Shown one piece after another: positions 22,356 through 34,600 of a stretch of DNA of 64,000 nt (the first letter of the stretch is position 1; each line of letters begins with the position of its first letter). Origin of the DNA: Portulaca oleracea (taxonomy: Eukaryota; Streptophyta; Magnoliopsida; Caryophyllales; Portulacaceae); NCBI GenBank assembly GCA_029582165.1, contig CM055880.1, forward strand, positions 1,178,001-1,242,000, in the 5' to 3' direction. The position numbers and the translations under genes were made by a program. A model generated the notes under the pieces. That model saw nothing but the letters and a program-made list of their open reading frames with translations, made no database searches and was not told where the DNA came from.

Positions 22356-22976
22356 TTTTTAAGGGGGGTTATATATTGATCAATATTTGACTCTTCTTTT
22401 GGCCTCATTTGACCTCTATGTGAATCATGATTTAGATTTCCCATTTCCCTTCACATGTTTGTACCTTGTAGAGGTAGTGGAGCTCTTCCATTTTCAAGGA
22501 CATTTTCATAGTTTTCTAGCTTAATTATCAACATTATTGCACAAAGTTATTGTTAAATGTGTAGGTAGCATTAAAATATCCAATAACTAACCATTCAATT
22601 TAAGGTATAGAAATGATCTTTATTGTAATAATAAAAGGAAAACTAGAGTGACTAAATTTGAAAATTGATACAAGGAAGAAATCAAACTTCCATCCAAATC
22701 AAAGTGCTTTTGCACAAAAACTTTATATTATCTAGTATGCGATGGACATTTTCTTATTGTCACATGATAAACTCTAACTTGATTTGTGTCATTAGTACAT
22801 ACTCAAAAAGGAGAAAAGATATGATTCATTATAGGACGATTAATCCAAAACACATGCCACAGACCCACATGACCTTTTTAGCAAACTTAGTTTCTTAGCT
22901 TTAGAGTGTTTGTTTCTGGAACATAGATTGCAGCATATAGAGTGATCCCAGTAACTACGACATGAATTATGCCTCC
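22356..22976. other. Intergenic DNA downstream of the DUF868 gene
   Basis: AT-rich sequence with no supported gene. The right part is probably the 3' UTR of the minus-strand DUF868 gene. Confidence 0.4.
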
Positions 22977-23819
22977 TTATTCTACTTTCCAAGCACACAG
23001 AAACAAGCAAAAATTTGATGCCCCATCACTCACACCATCCTCCTCTATTACTCCTTCACAAATAGGATAATCCGAATGGATTGAAGAAGAAGAGGAAGAA
23101 GAAGATGATGGCTTGAATAAAAACATACCATGCCTTGGACCCGACCCGAAAAGCCAATCATGAACATCCCAATACACATCAATCTTCCCCTCTTTAACCC
23201 TAATCTTCTCATTTCCCCTAAATTTCCACTCAAGATGCTTCACTTCAATCACTAATTCCCCATCTATCCCTATCTCCATACTATACTCATTTTCACCCCT
23301 ACATTTACACTCAACAAAAACCTCACAAAACTTGCCCTTTTCATTGAACTTTCCCTTAGTCAAGAACCTCCTCTTCCCAAACACATGTTCTTTCCGCGAT
23401 ACCAAGATTGGATCATCCAAGGCTGGCCTACATCTGGTTCTCCTAAACGCGTCCTTCTTCATGTCCCCGACAACAAGAACAACCTCTTCCTTGCACACAA
23501 TGGCTACATAGTAGCAACATTGTGGCTCAACTTCGCGGTTGAACTTGACTCCCCTTAGGTCCCAAAATATGCCTATGACATGCCCATTGACCTCGATCTC
23601 CTTGGACCCTTGTTTCCTCCAAAAGCACCAAGGCTTGAGCTCGAGCTTGCATTCATAGTGGTCTAAGCCACTAGGACCATCCACCGAGACCGATAGGCCA
23701 TGGAGGAGGAGGCTCTTGCACCAAGTGATAGTGATTAGGCGCGATTGGTTGGCTATCTGAGTCCTATATGTGGACCTAATCAGGGTCTGAGGCGATCCAG
23801 ATGAAAGTTGCTCATCCAT
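22977..23819 (-). CDS. DUF868 family protein, intronless
   Basis: A single exon encodes 280 aa. The N-terminal half has TYRTQIANQSRLITITWCKS, then LLLHGLSVSVDGPSG and KPWCFWRKQGSKEIEV, the conserved start of the plant DUF868 family. The second half includes DPILVSRKEHVFGKRRF and VYWDVHDWLF. There is no signal peptide or membrane segment. A run of nine serines lies near residue 240, followed by an acidic, less conserved tail. DUF868 proteins are plant-specific and have no established biochemical role, so none is given here. The start at 23819 lies about 15 residues before the conserved block, as is usual. Length is in the lower part of the family's usual range. Neighbours are unrelated. Confidence 0.9.
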   Translation of the reverse strand: MDEQLSSGSPQTLIRSTYRTQIANQSRLITITWCKSLLLHGLSVSVDGPSGLDHYECKLELKPWCFWRKQGSKEIEVNGHVIGIFWDLRGVKFNREVEPQCCYYVAIVCKEEVVLVVGDMKKDAFRRTRCRPALDDPILVSRKEHVFGKRRFLTKGKFNEKGKFCEVFVECKCRGENEYSMEIGIDGELVIEVKHLEWKFRGNEKIRVKEGKIDVYWDVHDWLFGSGPRHGMFLFKPSSSSSSSSSIHSDYPICEGVIEEDGVSDGASNFCLFLCAWKVE

Positions 23820-25060
23820 TGTTATATGAGCATATAGAAAGTGAAGCTAAAGAGTGATCATTTGGGTGTATGTTACAAGAAGAAAGGTGCTAGCTAGTAG
23901 TAGTGATTTATAAGAATAATATGGTTAAGGAGACATGGGGAGGGTAAGGCTCATCAATCCTACCAGAAAGATATTGTCTTGAATGCCTCCAAAGAGATAT
24001 CATATCCTTGTTAGAAATCCATCATATTTCCCCCAACTGGCATATGATATAAAAAAAGAAGCCCCCCTTACTCAAACTTAGTTACAAGTGTACAAAAATA
24101 CGTGTTAACATGTCTCCTATCTTAATGTCACGTCATTTAAATATTTATTATAAGTAACTTCTACAATAACCTCTCAGGGAAGCACGTAAAATAATCCAAT
24201 TTATTATGTGCTCTAAACATGGTCAATATTATTCACTTACAAATTAGATTGTTCACTTTTATTAATGTAATTGCTCACTTGCAGATATGCTGGAGCATAA
24301 ACTCCAAGTACATGTAATATATCGTGTAAAATAAAAGTACATTGAAGTCAGAGAACAACTTGTTACACTCAACAACAATATAAAAAGAACAAGGAGCGAT
24401 ATTATTTTTCGAGTTTTCTTTTTTCTCATCGGATGATATGGCTTTTTTTTTCGGGGTTATTAAATAAAAAAAATGGGATTGATGATGATATCTTCACCAT
24501 GGATTTTCTTGGATCCCTATTTCATGTAATGCATAAAGGAAGCAAAATCCTGTTCATGAGGATGTAATTTTGCAGTTCCTATGTATAAAAATCCATGAAA
24601 GAAAAGGGCCATATGAAAAACAGCAAGAAACTAAGGGCATGTGCTTGTGGGGCAGCAGACCAAGAAGTAATAATTCATTATGGGTATGTTTTTTGTAGTT
24701 CGCACAAACAAAGATTAGTCATTTGACTCATTTCCATTGTATTTTGTACTCACAAATAATAGTTTAATTTGCTTGTTCATGAAAGTTAGGGATTTTGATC
24801 TTTACAATTTAAATTTCCCAAAAAAATTTCCTCCTTTTTATCAAGCTTGGGAGCATCCAAATAATCACCGGATCCAACATTCCGGCGAGATTTTATTGGG
24901 ATTGTTTGAAATCATAACAACACGATTCGATTTAACATTCTAGTCAAATCTACCTGGTCAATTAAATGAAGTCTCATATTAGACTTTACAGTCTTTTGAA
25001 TGGAGAAAATCCATGACGAAAAAATCCATATGTACATAGAAGTATTGAACCGATCTACAA
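23820..25060. other. Upstream region of the DUF868 gene and AT-rich intergenic DNA
   Basis: No gene is supported. The promoter of the minus-strand DUF868 gene must lie at the left. At about 24199-24335 there is a dispersed repeat also seen at 5979. The rest is AT-rich with short open frames lacking recognisable motifs. Confidence 0.4.
24199..24335. mobile_element. Short dispersed repeat with inverted ends, copy 2
   Basis: It shares GTTCACTTTTATTA and ACTCCAAGTACATGTAATATA with the copy at 5979-6143, in the same order. It is a diverged copy. Confidence 0.45.
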
Positions 25061-25735
25061 CTACGTTTCAACTATGAACATGAAAAGAAACTCATTTTTA
25101 GCACCTACTTCTTCTACAACCAAAAAGGCCTATCGAAATTCTTCATTCTTCCTACATTTAGGGTGTGTTTGGTTGGTCAAAAACCTTGGAGAAATGATCA
25201 ATTTTTTTGGGTTGAATTATATTTCCATGTTTGAATGTAGGTTGATTTTGGGAAAATTTTCACAGTGGATCCACCATTTCCTACATTTTCCTAGGAAAAA
25301 TTTCCCTTAGAGGAGGGGATTCTTCCTACATTTGTTAGGGTGCGTTTGGTTGGTCGAAAACCCTGGGGAAATGGTCAATTTTATCGGGTTGACTTATTTT
25401 CCCCTTTAGATGTAGGTTGATCTTGAGAAAAATTTAGAATGAGCCCACCATTTCCTACATTTTCCTAGGGAAAATTTTTCTTAGAGGGGGGAGGGGGGTT
25501 TAAGAGAAATTTTTTCCATAGAAAACTTCCCAAGAAAAGTTTTCCCAAGGAATTTCCTACCAAACGCTCCCTTAATAATGAAAATATGTAATGAAAAAAA
25601 ATCAAATATACACATAACTGCTCTACAACAACTACATTTCAACTATGAACACCAAAAAAACTCATTTTTAGCACCTACTTCTTCTACAACCAAAAAAAGG
25701 GCTACCAAAAATCTTCATTCTTCCTACATTTTAGC
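25060..25735. repeat. Direct duplication of the PP2C 3' end flanking Tourist-like MITEs
   Basis: A block of about 95 bp at 25070-25160 (with AACTCATTTTTAGCACCTAC and TCTTCATTCTTCCTACATTT) is repeated at about 25643-25735, where it overlaps the stop codon and 3' UTR of the PP2C gene. Between the copies lie two related MITE segments starting at 25161 and 25338. Confidence 0.7.
25338..25571. mobile_element. Tourist-like (PIF/Harbinger) MITE
   Basis: The ends GGGTGCGTTTGGTTGG and ACCAAACGCTCCC form an inverted repeat, with TTA on both sides (25335-25337 and 25572-25574). TTA is the expected 3-bp PIF/Harbinger target duplication. A truncated sister copy starts at 25161 (GGGTGTGTTTGGTTGG), also after TTA. 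Confidence 0.8.
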
Positions 25736-28398
25736 CACCCTTCTTAAACTGGTTCAAATCAACTACCATTACAGTAATGTCATCTAGACTACCCCTACTC
25801 ACAGCAAGATTCACAAGCTCTTTACAAGCAGCCACGAGACCCCTCGAAACAACACTCTGCTGCTTATTACTAATATTTTCTTGATTCGGGGACTGAATTT
25901 TCACTACATTCTTGTGTTGGAACAACGAGATTCTTCGCATTTTTGCAGGCGGGCTGCTGCACTCATTTTCTGTGTCGAAATCGTTCAGATTTTCTTTGAA
26001 GATAGGCGATTTTGTAGTCATCATCTTCTTCGGTTTTGCTAGGGAAACCCTTTTCACCTTTGGTGAAGAACTCGTGTTTACACATAATGGACCGTCTGTT
26101 GGGGACCCGGATTTCTTCTCAACTACATGAAACTTCAAGACTGTATCTATGACTTCTTGGTTTCCAACCTGTTATTAGAATCGACAAACTCAAATCAGCT
26201 CGATTTAGTTTTGACAGTGCTGTAAATTTTTTTTACATATGGTGTCGAGTTGGTGTTAATTTACCTGTTCCCACAGTCCGTCAGAGGCTAAAACTACGAA
26301 ATCCATGTCAGGGTTTAGGGGTATGATTTTGGTGTCAGGTTCGGCTACCACCCAATCCTTGAGATGAGCGTCTCCGATGCTTCTAGAGACCGCGAGTGTC
26401 CCGTGGACCCTCCATGCGCCTTTATGGAACTCCACATAACCTCCCTGAACCAAAGATTACATACCGAAATCAATGTTGCTTTCCTAAAAGAGATTGTCGT
26501 TAGAGAATAAAGTCTTGAAGAGATGGTTCTGCATGGTATCAGAGGTTTCATGTTTGAATTTCAGCAGCTCCATGTTTACTTGCGCAAGTTTAAGGGGGGC
26601 GTGCATGAGCATAACATCATTATTGGCCCGGCCTTTAACCATCAACCTAAGCTTTTGGTTGAGATTGTTCTACAGTTGTTTGTTTGACATGGAATGTAAG
26701 TAATACTACACCAGAGGTTTCATGTTTGAATTTCAGCAGCTCCATGTTTACTTGCGCAAGTTTAAGGGGGGGCATGTTTGAGCATAACATCATTATTGGT
26801 CCGGCCTTTAACCATCAGCTTAAGTTTTTGGTTGATATGGTTCTACAGTTGTTTGTTTGACACGGAATGTAAGTAATACTACACCAGACAATCTATCTAA
26901 TACATGATGTTTTGGTAAAACTTCGGGTTTTCTTATAGTAGGGATTCAGAACAATATGAGTACCTTGTCTTCAATTCGTTTGCGCTCATCCATCCTTTCG
27001 GGTCTGTGGTCCTTTGTAAGAGCCTCAGCAGCCCCGCCTCTAGAAAGAACAGCTCGGCAATCTCCCAAGTTGGATACAATTATTTCATTTCCTTCGATCA
27101 AAACTGTGACACAACACGTTCCACTGCCTACATCCTGTATATAATACAAACATTAAGGCTTGTGCATTGTCCTAATGAATCCCAGCAAATTAACAAAGCA
27201 ACTGGTACAAAGCATTATTTTGGACCCACAAGAATAGAAACAAGGCATTCAAACACCAACAACAATACTCCAAGTCCCCAATTTCTTGTACCAATTACAA
27301 ACAAATCGCACCAATTAGCAAAATAGTTGGAATGCCAACCATAGTTACCGGCAACGGTACATACGACTGCGACCCGTGTTTCAGGAACAAGCGTTCTGAA
27401 GTTAAACTAGACTAAATTTGTGTAAAAGTTAGCGACCCGCGTTCTGGGACTAACTACCCAGGAAGCGTTCCTGGTAAATATGATCCCAACAAATCTCAAC
27501 AGTTGGAATCCTAGCTTAGATTGTAATGGACTAAAGGAAAATACATCCCTAAAACGCTTCTACTTCTTTTCCATGGGTTAGTATGTAGCGAACAACTTCA
27601 AAATCTTGAGTCAATCGAAACCAATTTCTCTGAATTGCAACTCGACTTTCGGGTATTCAATTTGAATTTGGATATACTTGGTCCATAAGCATTAGCATTT
27701 TCAATCCACAAGATCACACAGCAACAACAAAAAACAAGACATTCAAGCACCAAGAACACTAAACCAATAACTTAACACAATGCAATACTGAATACCATGC
27801 AACAAATGAAAAGATTAGAGGAGTTTATCCTTCAAACTACCTGCTCCAAGAACTCCTTATCTGTTCTAAGATACGCAGCCTTCACAGCTTCTTCTTTTGC
27901 CACACTTTCTTCACGATTTGCAAGCATGTCAATCACATTACCATGCAAACTCTCAGCTACAAACTCTGCAGCCTTTCTTCCACCATGTCCATCATAAACC
28001 CCAAAGAAACCCTGCAAATTCAAACAAAACCCACTTCAAAAAAGTCCCCAAAACATCCATCCTTTACACTGCAACCCACACACGCATTTTCACGAACACT
28101 TGGTGTGCATAACTCTAACCTTCTTGGGATCTCCATTAATGGAGGAAACAATCTTGTGGGCATCTTCCATGAACTTCTTCTTGCCCTTGACGGAAGAAAA
28201 CCCAACCCCAAGATCCCCAAAACATGAAACGACGTCGTCTTTGGCGGGAGAAACACCGAATTCAAACTGGGTATCAATCTTAATCTCTTTGAGAACATCT
28301 GGGATCTGGATTTTTGGGGGTCTTTTGCGCTTGAGAGAGCATAAAGAAGATGAAATAGAAGGATATGACTGCATATTTCTAACTGCGGAAGAACTCAT
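25731..28398 (-). CDS. Protein phosphatase 2C, clade B-like
   Basis: Five exons, 28398-28120, 28011-27841, 27134-26964, 26444-26265 and 26168-25731, total 1239 nt and encode 412 aa. All junctions are in phase 0. PP2C motifs are complete. They are GKKKFMED (Glu78/Asp79 region), [10 protein letters not shown] (metal ligand Asp100), [29 protein letters not shown] (Asp232), [10 protein letters not shown] (Asp262) and [15 protein letters not shown] (Asp396/397). The enzyme should be an active Mn/Mg-dependent Ser/Thr phosphatase. Clade B members (AP2C type) restrain MAP kinases; from memory the closest Arabidopsis relative is At1g67820. Between Asp262 and the last motif is a Lys/Ser-rich insert of about 90 residues, which that relative also has. 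No clear MAPK-docking motif could be confirmed. The chosen ATG follows an in-frame GTG, so the start is well placed. Intron 3 holds a retroelement fragment in two copies, and intron 2 holds a MITE. Confidence 0.93.
26526..26890. repeat. Duplicated TRIM-like fragment in PP2C intron 3
   Basis: Two direct copies of about 170 bp, near 26541-26706 and 26711-26886, share CAGAGGTTTCATGTTTGAAT and TTACTTGCGCAAGTTTAAGG. The first is preceded by GCATGGTATCAGAGG, matching the initiator tRNA-Met primer site. A related fragment lies at about 58320-58520. Both are probably decayed TRIM/LTR interiors. Confidence 0.7.
27340..27482. mobile_element. Small MITE with 8-bp target duplication, copy 3 (PP2C intron 2)
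   Basis: The 143-bp element runs from CATAGTTACCGGCAACG to CGTTCCTGGTAAATATG. The flanks ATGCCAAC (27332-27339) and ATCCCAAC (27483-27490) differ at one base. It is colinear with the copy at 19383. Confidence 0.8.
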
Positions 28399-28435
28399 TT
28401 TGGGAAGAAACACTCAGAAAGACATGAATTTTTAG

Positions 28436-28455
28436 GGAGAGAGAGAGAGAGAGAC
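28436..28455. repeat. GA microsatellite in the PP2C leader
   Basis: A (GA)n run of about 18 bp lies roughly 40 bp upstream of the PP2C start codon, read as a CT tract on the coding strand. Such tracts are common in plant leaders. Confidence 0.7.
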
Positions 28456-28744
28456 AACGGCTAGAAATAAAGGGCGTTACAAAGTAGGAGAGGGTCAAAC
28501 GAAAGCAAAGGAGGCAGGCAGCCGTTGTATTGAGCCGTTGGTGTTAATGTTATAATTATTGTTTCAGTGGGATATATATGTTGGTCAATGATTTGAATAT
28601 GCTTTGGTGGGAAATTTTCAAACTTTACCCCCCAAAAAAAAGTCTTGAAAGAAAAAAGAACAAAGAAAAAAAAAACAAGAGGCAGTCTTTGTTTTGTTTG
28701 AGTCATTGAGTGCATACATTGTATCATCAACAAAGTCTAGAGAA

Positions 28745-29010
28745 AGGTGACAAAATTTTGTCCGATCCAAAAAAATTGGGTCTTAAATATATATTTTTCG
28801 TCTGAAGTTTGATACTGATCAAATTAATTGAATATTTGGATATAAAATTTCTTTTTTTCTATTATCTAAATCCGATTTTAACCTGAATTTAGCTTCGTAT
28901 GAATTATCCTACCCGATTTAAATATGAATTTCTCATCCAAATTTTGATTATTATCCCAATTTATTCGGCCCAAGTTAACCAAATCCGAATTTTTATCGGC
29001 ATCTGTCTAA
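28745..29010 (+). repeat. Dispersed GTCCGA repeat family, copy
   Basis: It starts with GACAAAATTTTGTCCGATCC and contains TTTCTATTATCTAAATCCGA and CCAAATTTTGATTATTATCC, colinear with the copies at 47520 and 61930. Confidence 0.65.
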
Positions 29011-29560
29011 TATTGGGCCGGCCTTTGTTTGTTTTAGTCAAAGTGAGTATAAGTAGGCCGGAAATTTATAGACTTACAGTTTGAGTTTAGAAAGATTCAA
29101 CTTGAAAGTAACATAGGTTAGGTTATGCGGTTTGACACTGGTCACTTTCAACTTTAAGCAAAGAACATGACCTTAGTATAATTAAAAGTGATTAACTTTG
29201 GTAAAATGTAGATAAGGTGAAGGTGAAAAAAAAAAACATTTATAACTGTTTATTGTTTTTTTAAGGTACTGTGAAGAGGTAAGTCTCATTAGTCATATTA
29301 TTTATTAAATATATGAATTTTTAAATATGTATTATATGTAACATGAATAAATATAAGAATAGATGGTTGGTTAAAGTTGTTAAATGTGATTAGTATGATT
29401 AAAGTTAACCAACCATAAAAAATAACATAGCCTTATTTTTGTAAAGAAGCGAAGAGGGTAGACAATGTCTTTAAAAGAAAATTTTCATATGTGTGGATCA
29501 CTATCTTGAAAACGAGTTCGGCCAATTGACTCCTTCGTCAGTTCCCATAAGGTTAACATA

Positions 29561-29656
29561 GGCCCGATTTTTTTATGCGGTGTGTTGCAGTATGGTGTGG
29601 TGAAATTGTAGCGGGTATGGTGGAATTGTGGTGGGTTATTTGTAAGTTATGGTGAG

Positions 29657-29733
<77 letters not shown>

Positions 29734-29986
29734 ATTGGTAATTGTGAAAAAGATTGAAAAAAGTGAATTGAAATATTGTATTGTTTATGGATGATTAAAA
29801 AATGGTTGAAAAAGTATTGTATTGGAAAAAGTGAGTTGAAAAAATATAAAGTGAAAATTTATATTAAAAATATATAATAAATTTGAAAAAGTAATTTGTG
29901 ATGGGTTGTGGTGAATTGTGGTGGAATGATATGTTGTGGTGGGATTGTGACACTGCAGATTGTCAGTCGCATAAAAGAACAGGGTC
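29561..29986. mobile_element. Tourist-like MITE of the GGCCC-TTCTTTTATGCGG family, with an internal (AT)n array
   Basis: It starts GGCCCGATTTTTTTATGCGG and ends CGCATAAAAGAACAGGGTC, with ATA on each side. The interior contains an (AT)n run of about 70 bp at 29659-29730 and GGTGTGGTGAAATTG-like words shared with the other copies at 37100, 47246, 53928 and 59695. Confidence 0.75.
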
Positions 29987-31014
29987 ATAATTATCCTTAG
30001 ACTCGTGCACTCAATGAAGGAAGAGCTCCATGACGTCACACATTTACAAGCCAATAGCTAGCTTGAATCTAAGGCAAGTCCGTCGACTTGTCTAGTAATC
30101 TAAAACAAGTGGGGTTCTGGGGAAGGATTTCACCACAAAGATGTAATGTAGACAAACTTTATCTTACTTTTCTGCAAGAAGCTATTTTTAGGAATCAAAC
30201 CCGTAAACTCACAATTATATGACAACAACACAATTATTGCGTCAAGGTCCCCTTTATATTTGCACCAATAACCCTTACATTTTAGTCTAGTGAGCTTTAC
30301 AAATCCCGGTGGACTGAGGAGTGCTCTAAGATATCCATGTCAAAATGTTCACTTTAATCTCATTGACAATTTCATTTATACAGAGTTTATAGCGATCTAT
30401 TATACTCCCTCCATACTCCAGTCCATATTAATTGTCATCTGCGCGTTATTAATTTCTCAACTTATACAATCTTCTATTACATGAAAATACTATCAATTGA
30501 TTCATAATAAAAAGACACTATTATAGACATATGATGGTTACATTTTTTTGATAAAATATATTATAATAAATTATTAATCAAAGAAGAATATTGAAAATAA
30601 TTAAATATGGAATAAAGGAAGTATTGTTTTTTCCCCTAATCATTCAACTCAAAAACCCTAATTTTTAGTGGCACACACCAAGATAACAAAGCAAATCAAT
30701 AAAATCCCTGTCCAAAATTTTTGTGGATAACTTCTTAACGTTCTTCAATGAAGACACTTACCAACCTTGACAGTATCATAACATTTCCAAGCAAGTAATA
30801 ACTCCCAAAACAAGGCAACTCTCAATTTCATGCAAACTACTAAAATCAAGGCATGTTCTTGCTTTCAACGTTATTACTTCATCCGTTCTATATTAATTAT
30901 CGTCTTTGTAAATTATATAGTCAAATTTTAAAAATTTTTACTATAAATTTCTTAATATATATAATGAGTTGTTATATAAAATTGTCATAATTGGATTCGT
31001 AATGAAAAATACTA
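29987..31014. other. Gene-poor DNA left of the copia element
   Basis: No gene is supported. It contains a Stowaway-like MITE at 30403-30623 and the left half of a MITE (30875-31014) that was split by the copia insertion. Confidence 0.5.
30403..30623. mobile_element. Stowaway-like MITE
   Basis: It begins TACTCCCTCCATACTCCA and ends TGGAATAAAGGAAGTA, which are inverted CTCCCTCC-type ends bounded by TA. Length is about 221 bp and the interior is AT-rich. Confidence 0.75.
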
Positions 31015-31587
31015 TGTTAGAGAAAAGTGAGTAGCAAGGTAACAGCGGAAGCGAATAATAGAATCGAAAACGAGATGACGGATATTACGACAAAATTTAG
31101 GAACGAAAAATAAGCGATAAAATCAAACACCAGAATTACGTGGGAAACCGAAGAACTCGGAGAAAAACCCACGCATGCGACAAATGAAAATAATCCACTA
31201 TGAGAAAGGAGGAGTACAACCTGATCACTATCACAGGGTGTGGTGCGATCCACAAAGAAGATTACAATAACAATCTCTCAACACTTAACTCACAATCTCT
31301 CAGGATACACTGGGGAAAATATTGGTGAGACCCCTTTCTCTCTCAATATTTTCTCTCTCTCTAGCTCTCTGTGTTTACCGATGATGTTTTTGATGGAGAA
31401 ACATGCACCCTATTTATAGGGAGAACTCCCTATAACCTAACTTGACTCCCACTTCAAATAGATTTAGAATCTAATACAATTAGGAAACCTAACACAATAA
31501 GGAAACCTAAATAATATCCTAATACAATTAGGAAACAAATAATTGTGAGATCAAGAGATTTGGTGATTTTAGGACACTTTCCTAACA
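31015..31587 (-). repeat. Copia LTR (3' LTR in element orientation)
   Basis: 573 bp. It contains the self-complementary TATA segment CCCTATTTATAGGG at 31408-31421 and a (CT)n run. It is about 98-99% identical to the partner LTR apart from one patch near 31170-31190. Confidence 0.95.
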
Positions 31588-31688
31588 AACTCCACCTTGA
31601 ACTAAAATCAACGAATCATCGGTCCAGATAAACATCTTGACTGTCACCATCAACACGCCCCTCCGCAGGGTGTGGCCCCGCAGGGCTC

Positions 31689-34600
31689 TCACATGCTTAG
31701 AACACCAACTAAGTCCAAACAATGTTCGAACTTAGCTATAGATAGAGGCTTGGTTAACATGTCTGCAGGATTATCAGAAGTATGAACCTTCTTCACCACG
31801 ATCTCTCCTGCAGCAACTGTATCTCTGATGAAGTGATACCTGACGCTTATATGCTTGGTCTTCGAATGATAAGTGTCATTCTTTGTCAAATGTATAGCAC
31901 TCTGACTGTCTGAATAAACCACAGTCTCGCCCTGTGGTACCCCAAGCTCCATGACCAATCCCCTCAACCAGATGGCCTCCTTCACTCCTTCCGTTGCAGC
32001 AACATATTCAGCCTCTGTAGTAGACAGGGCTGCTATAGATTGAAGTGAAGCTTTCCAAGATATTGCTCCTCCACTCATAACGAACACATACCCTGAAATT
32101 GAGCGTCTCCTATCCATATCTCCACCATAATCAGCATCAACATAACCTGCAACATCAGACGTTGCAGCACTACCTCTATCATACAGGATGCCCTTCTCCA
32201 AAGTACCCTTCACATAGCGAAGGATCCACTTCACTCCTTCCCAATGCTCCTTCCCTGGATTCTGCATGTATCTACTCACCACACTAATCACGTGGGACAG
32301 TCAGTCTAGTACACACCATAGCATACATCAAACTACCAATGCACTAGCATAGGAATATTAGACATCCTCCTTACCTCCAAATCGATTTAGGACATTTCTC
32401 ACTGCATAACTTGAAGTGTGCGGCTAAAGGAGTTGAAATCGCTACAGTTTCTCATATTGAATCATCCAACACCTTCTCCGGATATTTCTTCCGAGACAGA
32501 ATGCTTCCCGCTTTCTATCCCTTTGGATCTCCATACCCAAAATCTTCTTCGCCGCTCCGAGGTCTTTTATCTCAAATTCTTGGTTGAGTTGAGATTTCAG
32601 CTTCTTTATTAGTGACATGTCCCTAGAGGCAATCAACATGTCATCCACATACAATAATAAATAAATGAAAGACATTTCTTCCAATTGCCTGTAGTACACA
32701 CAATTATCATAGTGACTTCTTGTGTACCCTTGCCCTACCATAAAGGTATCAAACCTTTTGTACCACTGCCTGGGTGCCTGTTTAAGTCCATACAAGGACT
32801 TCCTTAATCTGCATACCTGTTCCTGTTTACTAGGAATGATGAAACTCTCTGGCTGCCTCATATATATTTCCTCCTCCAACTCGCCATGGAGGAAAGCTGT
32901 CTTGACATCAAGTTGCTCCAACTCCAAATTAAATAGAGCAACAAAGGCAAGCAAGGTGCGGATCGACGTATGCCTCACGACTGGCGAGAATACTTCGTTG
33001 TAGTTGATTCCTTCTTTCTGGTTGCAACCCCTTACCACTAATCTGGCCTTCCACCTTGCACTTTCTACACCAGGGATACCTTCCTTTCTTTTGTACACCC
33101 ACTTCGCAGTAAGAGCTCGTCGCCCTTTAGGCAACTCACATAGCTCCCATGTATGATTTTTCTGCAGACTCTCCATCTCCTCTTGCACAGCTCCTATCCA
33201 GTTTGAGGCATTCGGACAAGAGATGGCCTCCTGATAGGTAGAAGGTTCAGCACCTTCAGGAGTCTCCTCTACAACACTCAACGCATAAGCAATCATAGCA
33301 TTATCTTCTTCAGTATATCGCGCTGGTCTCCTGATCTCCCTCCTGGGACGATCTCTACCAATGCATGGTTGTTCCTCCACTTGAGGAACATTCATCTCAA
33401 TCTCAGGCTCATCAACCTGAGTTGGTTCAGGAGCATCAGTAGTTTGCTCCTGATTGCAGGTTCTAGCAGCTCTACCTTGAGCCTGCTCCACCTCGAACAC
33501 CATTCTTCCTGCATCATTCTTCTGATTTCCTGCATCATCAGAAGTACCGGTAGATTCCATTCCAGATAACATAGCAGTTTCATTAAAGGTTACATCTCTA
33601 GACTGAATAACTTTCATCAAATCAGGACACCACATTCTATATCCCTTAGACTCAGACTCGTAACCTAGAAACATGCATTTAATGTACCGGGAGATGACTT
33701 CCCATCATTCATGGACATATACAGGACCTCCAAAAATTCTCAAGTTAGAATAATTAATCGATTACTCGCCCATACTTCCTCCGAATCGTATTCGATAGAG
33801 GCATGAGGTGATCTGCTCACAGTAGCGGTGATGAGATATCACCTCTGCCTAGAACGATTTGTTCTTCCAAAGCCCTGCATTCGAGAGCATGCAGCGGGCT
33901 TTCTCCAGGAGTGTCCTGTTGATTCTCTCGGCTACCCCATTTTGCTGAGGCTTACCCACCAAGGTTCGATGCCTCGCAATCCCATGCTCCTCGAAATTCA
34001 AGAATTCAATCAACAAACTCCAACCCATTGTCACCCCGAGTTTCTTGATTTTCTTGCCTGTCTGGTTCTCCACCAAAGCTTTAACTTCTTGAAATATGAG
34101 AATGTCTCATTCTTGTGCCGCAGGAAATAAACCCAAGTCTTCCTCGAGAAGTCATCCACGAATGTCAACATGTAGCGCTTGCCACCCAGTGATGGCACTC
34201 TAGCAGACCCACAAATCAATGAATATAATCAAGGATCCTCGCATTTGTATGTTTAGCCCTTGAAAAGCTAACCCTCTTATGTTTCCCGTAGACACAGTGA
34301 TTGCAAAACTCCAACTTGCCGATCTTTGCGCCTTCAAGGTATCCCTTCTTGCTCAACATTGACATTCTCTTCTCGCCCATGTGGCCTAGTCTCATGTGCC
34401 ACAGTTTTGTGCTGTCGGACTCATCAAGATTTAGGACTGCCGTTGCAGATCCTATCACTGTAGACCCCTGCAGGATGTATAGACTGCCCTTCCTGATTCC
34501 CTTCATAAGAACCATGGAACCCCTATACACTTTCAAAACACCATCTTCTCCTTTGTACCTGCAGCCGTTAGCTTCAAGAGTACCCAAAGAAATTAAATTT

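Noticed and set aside
29659..29730. (AT)n array as a possible centromeric or origin-like feature
   Set aside because: It is a simple microsatellite within a MITE.
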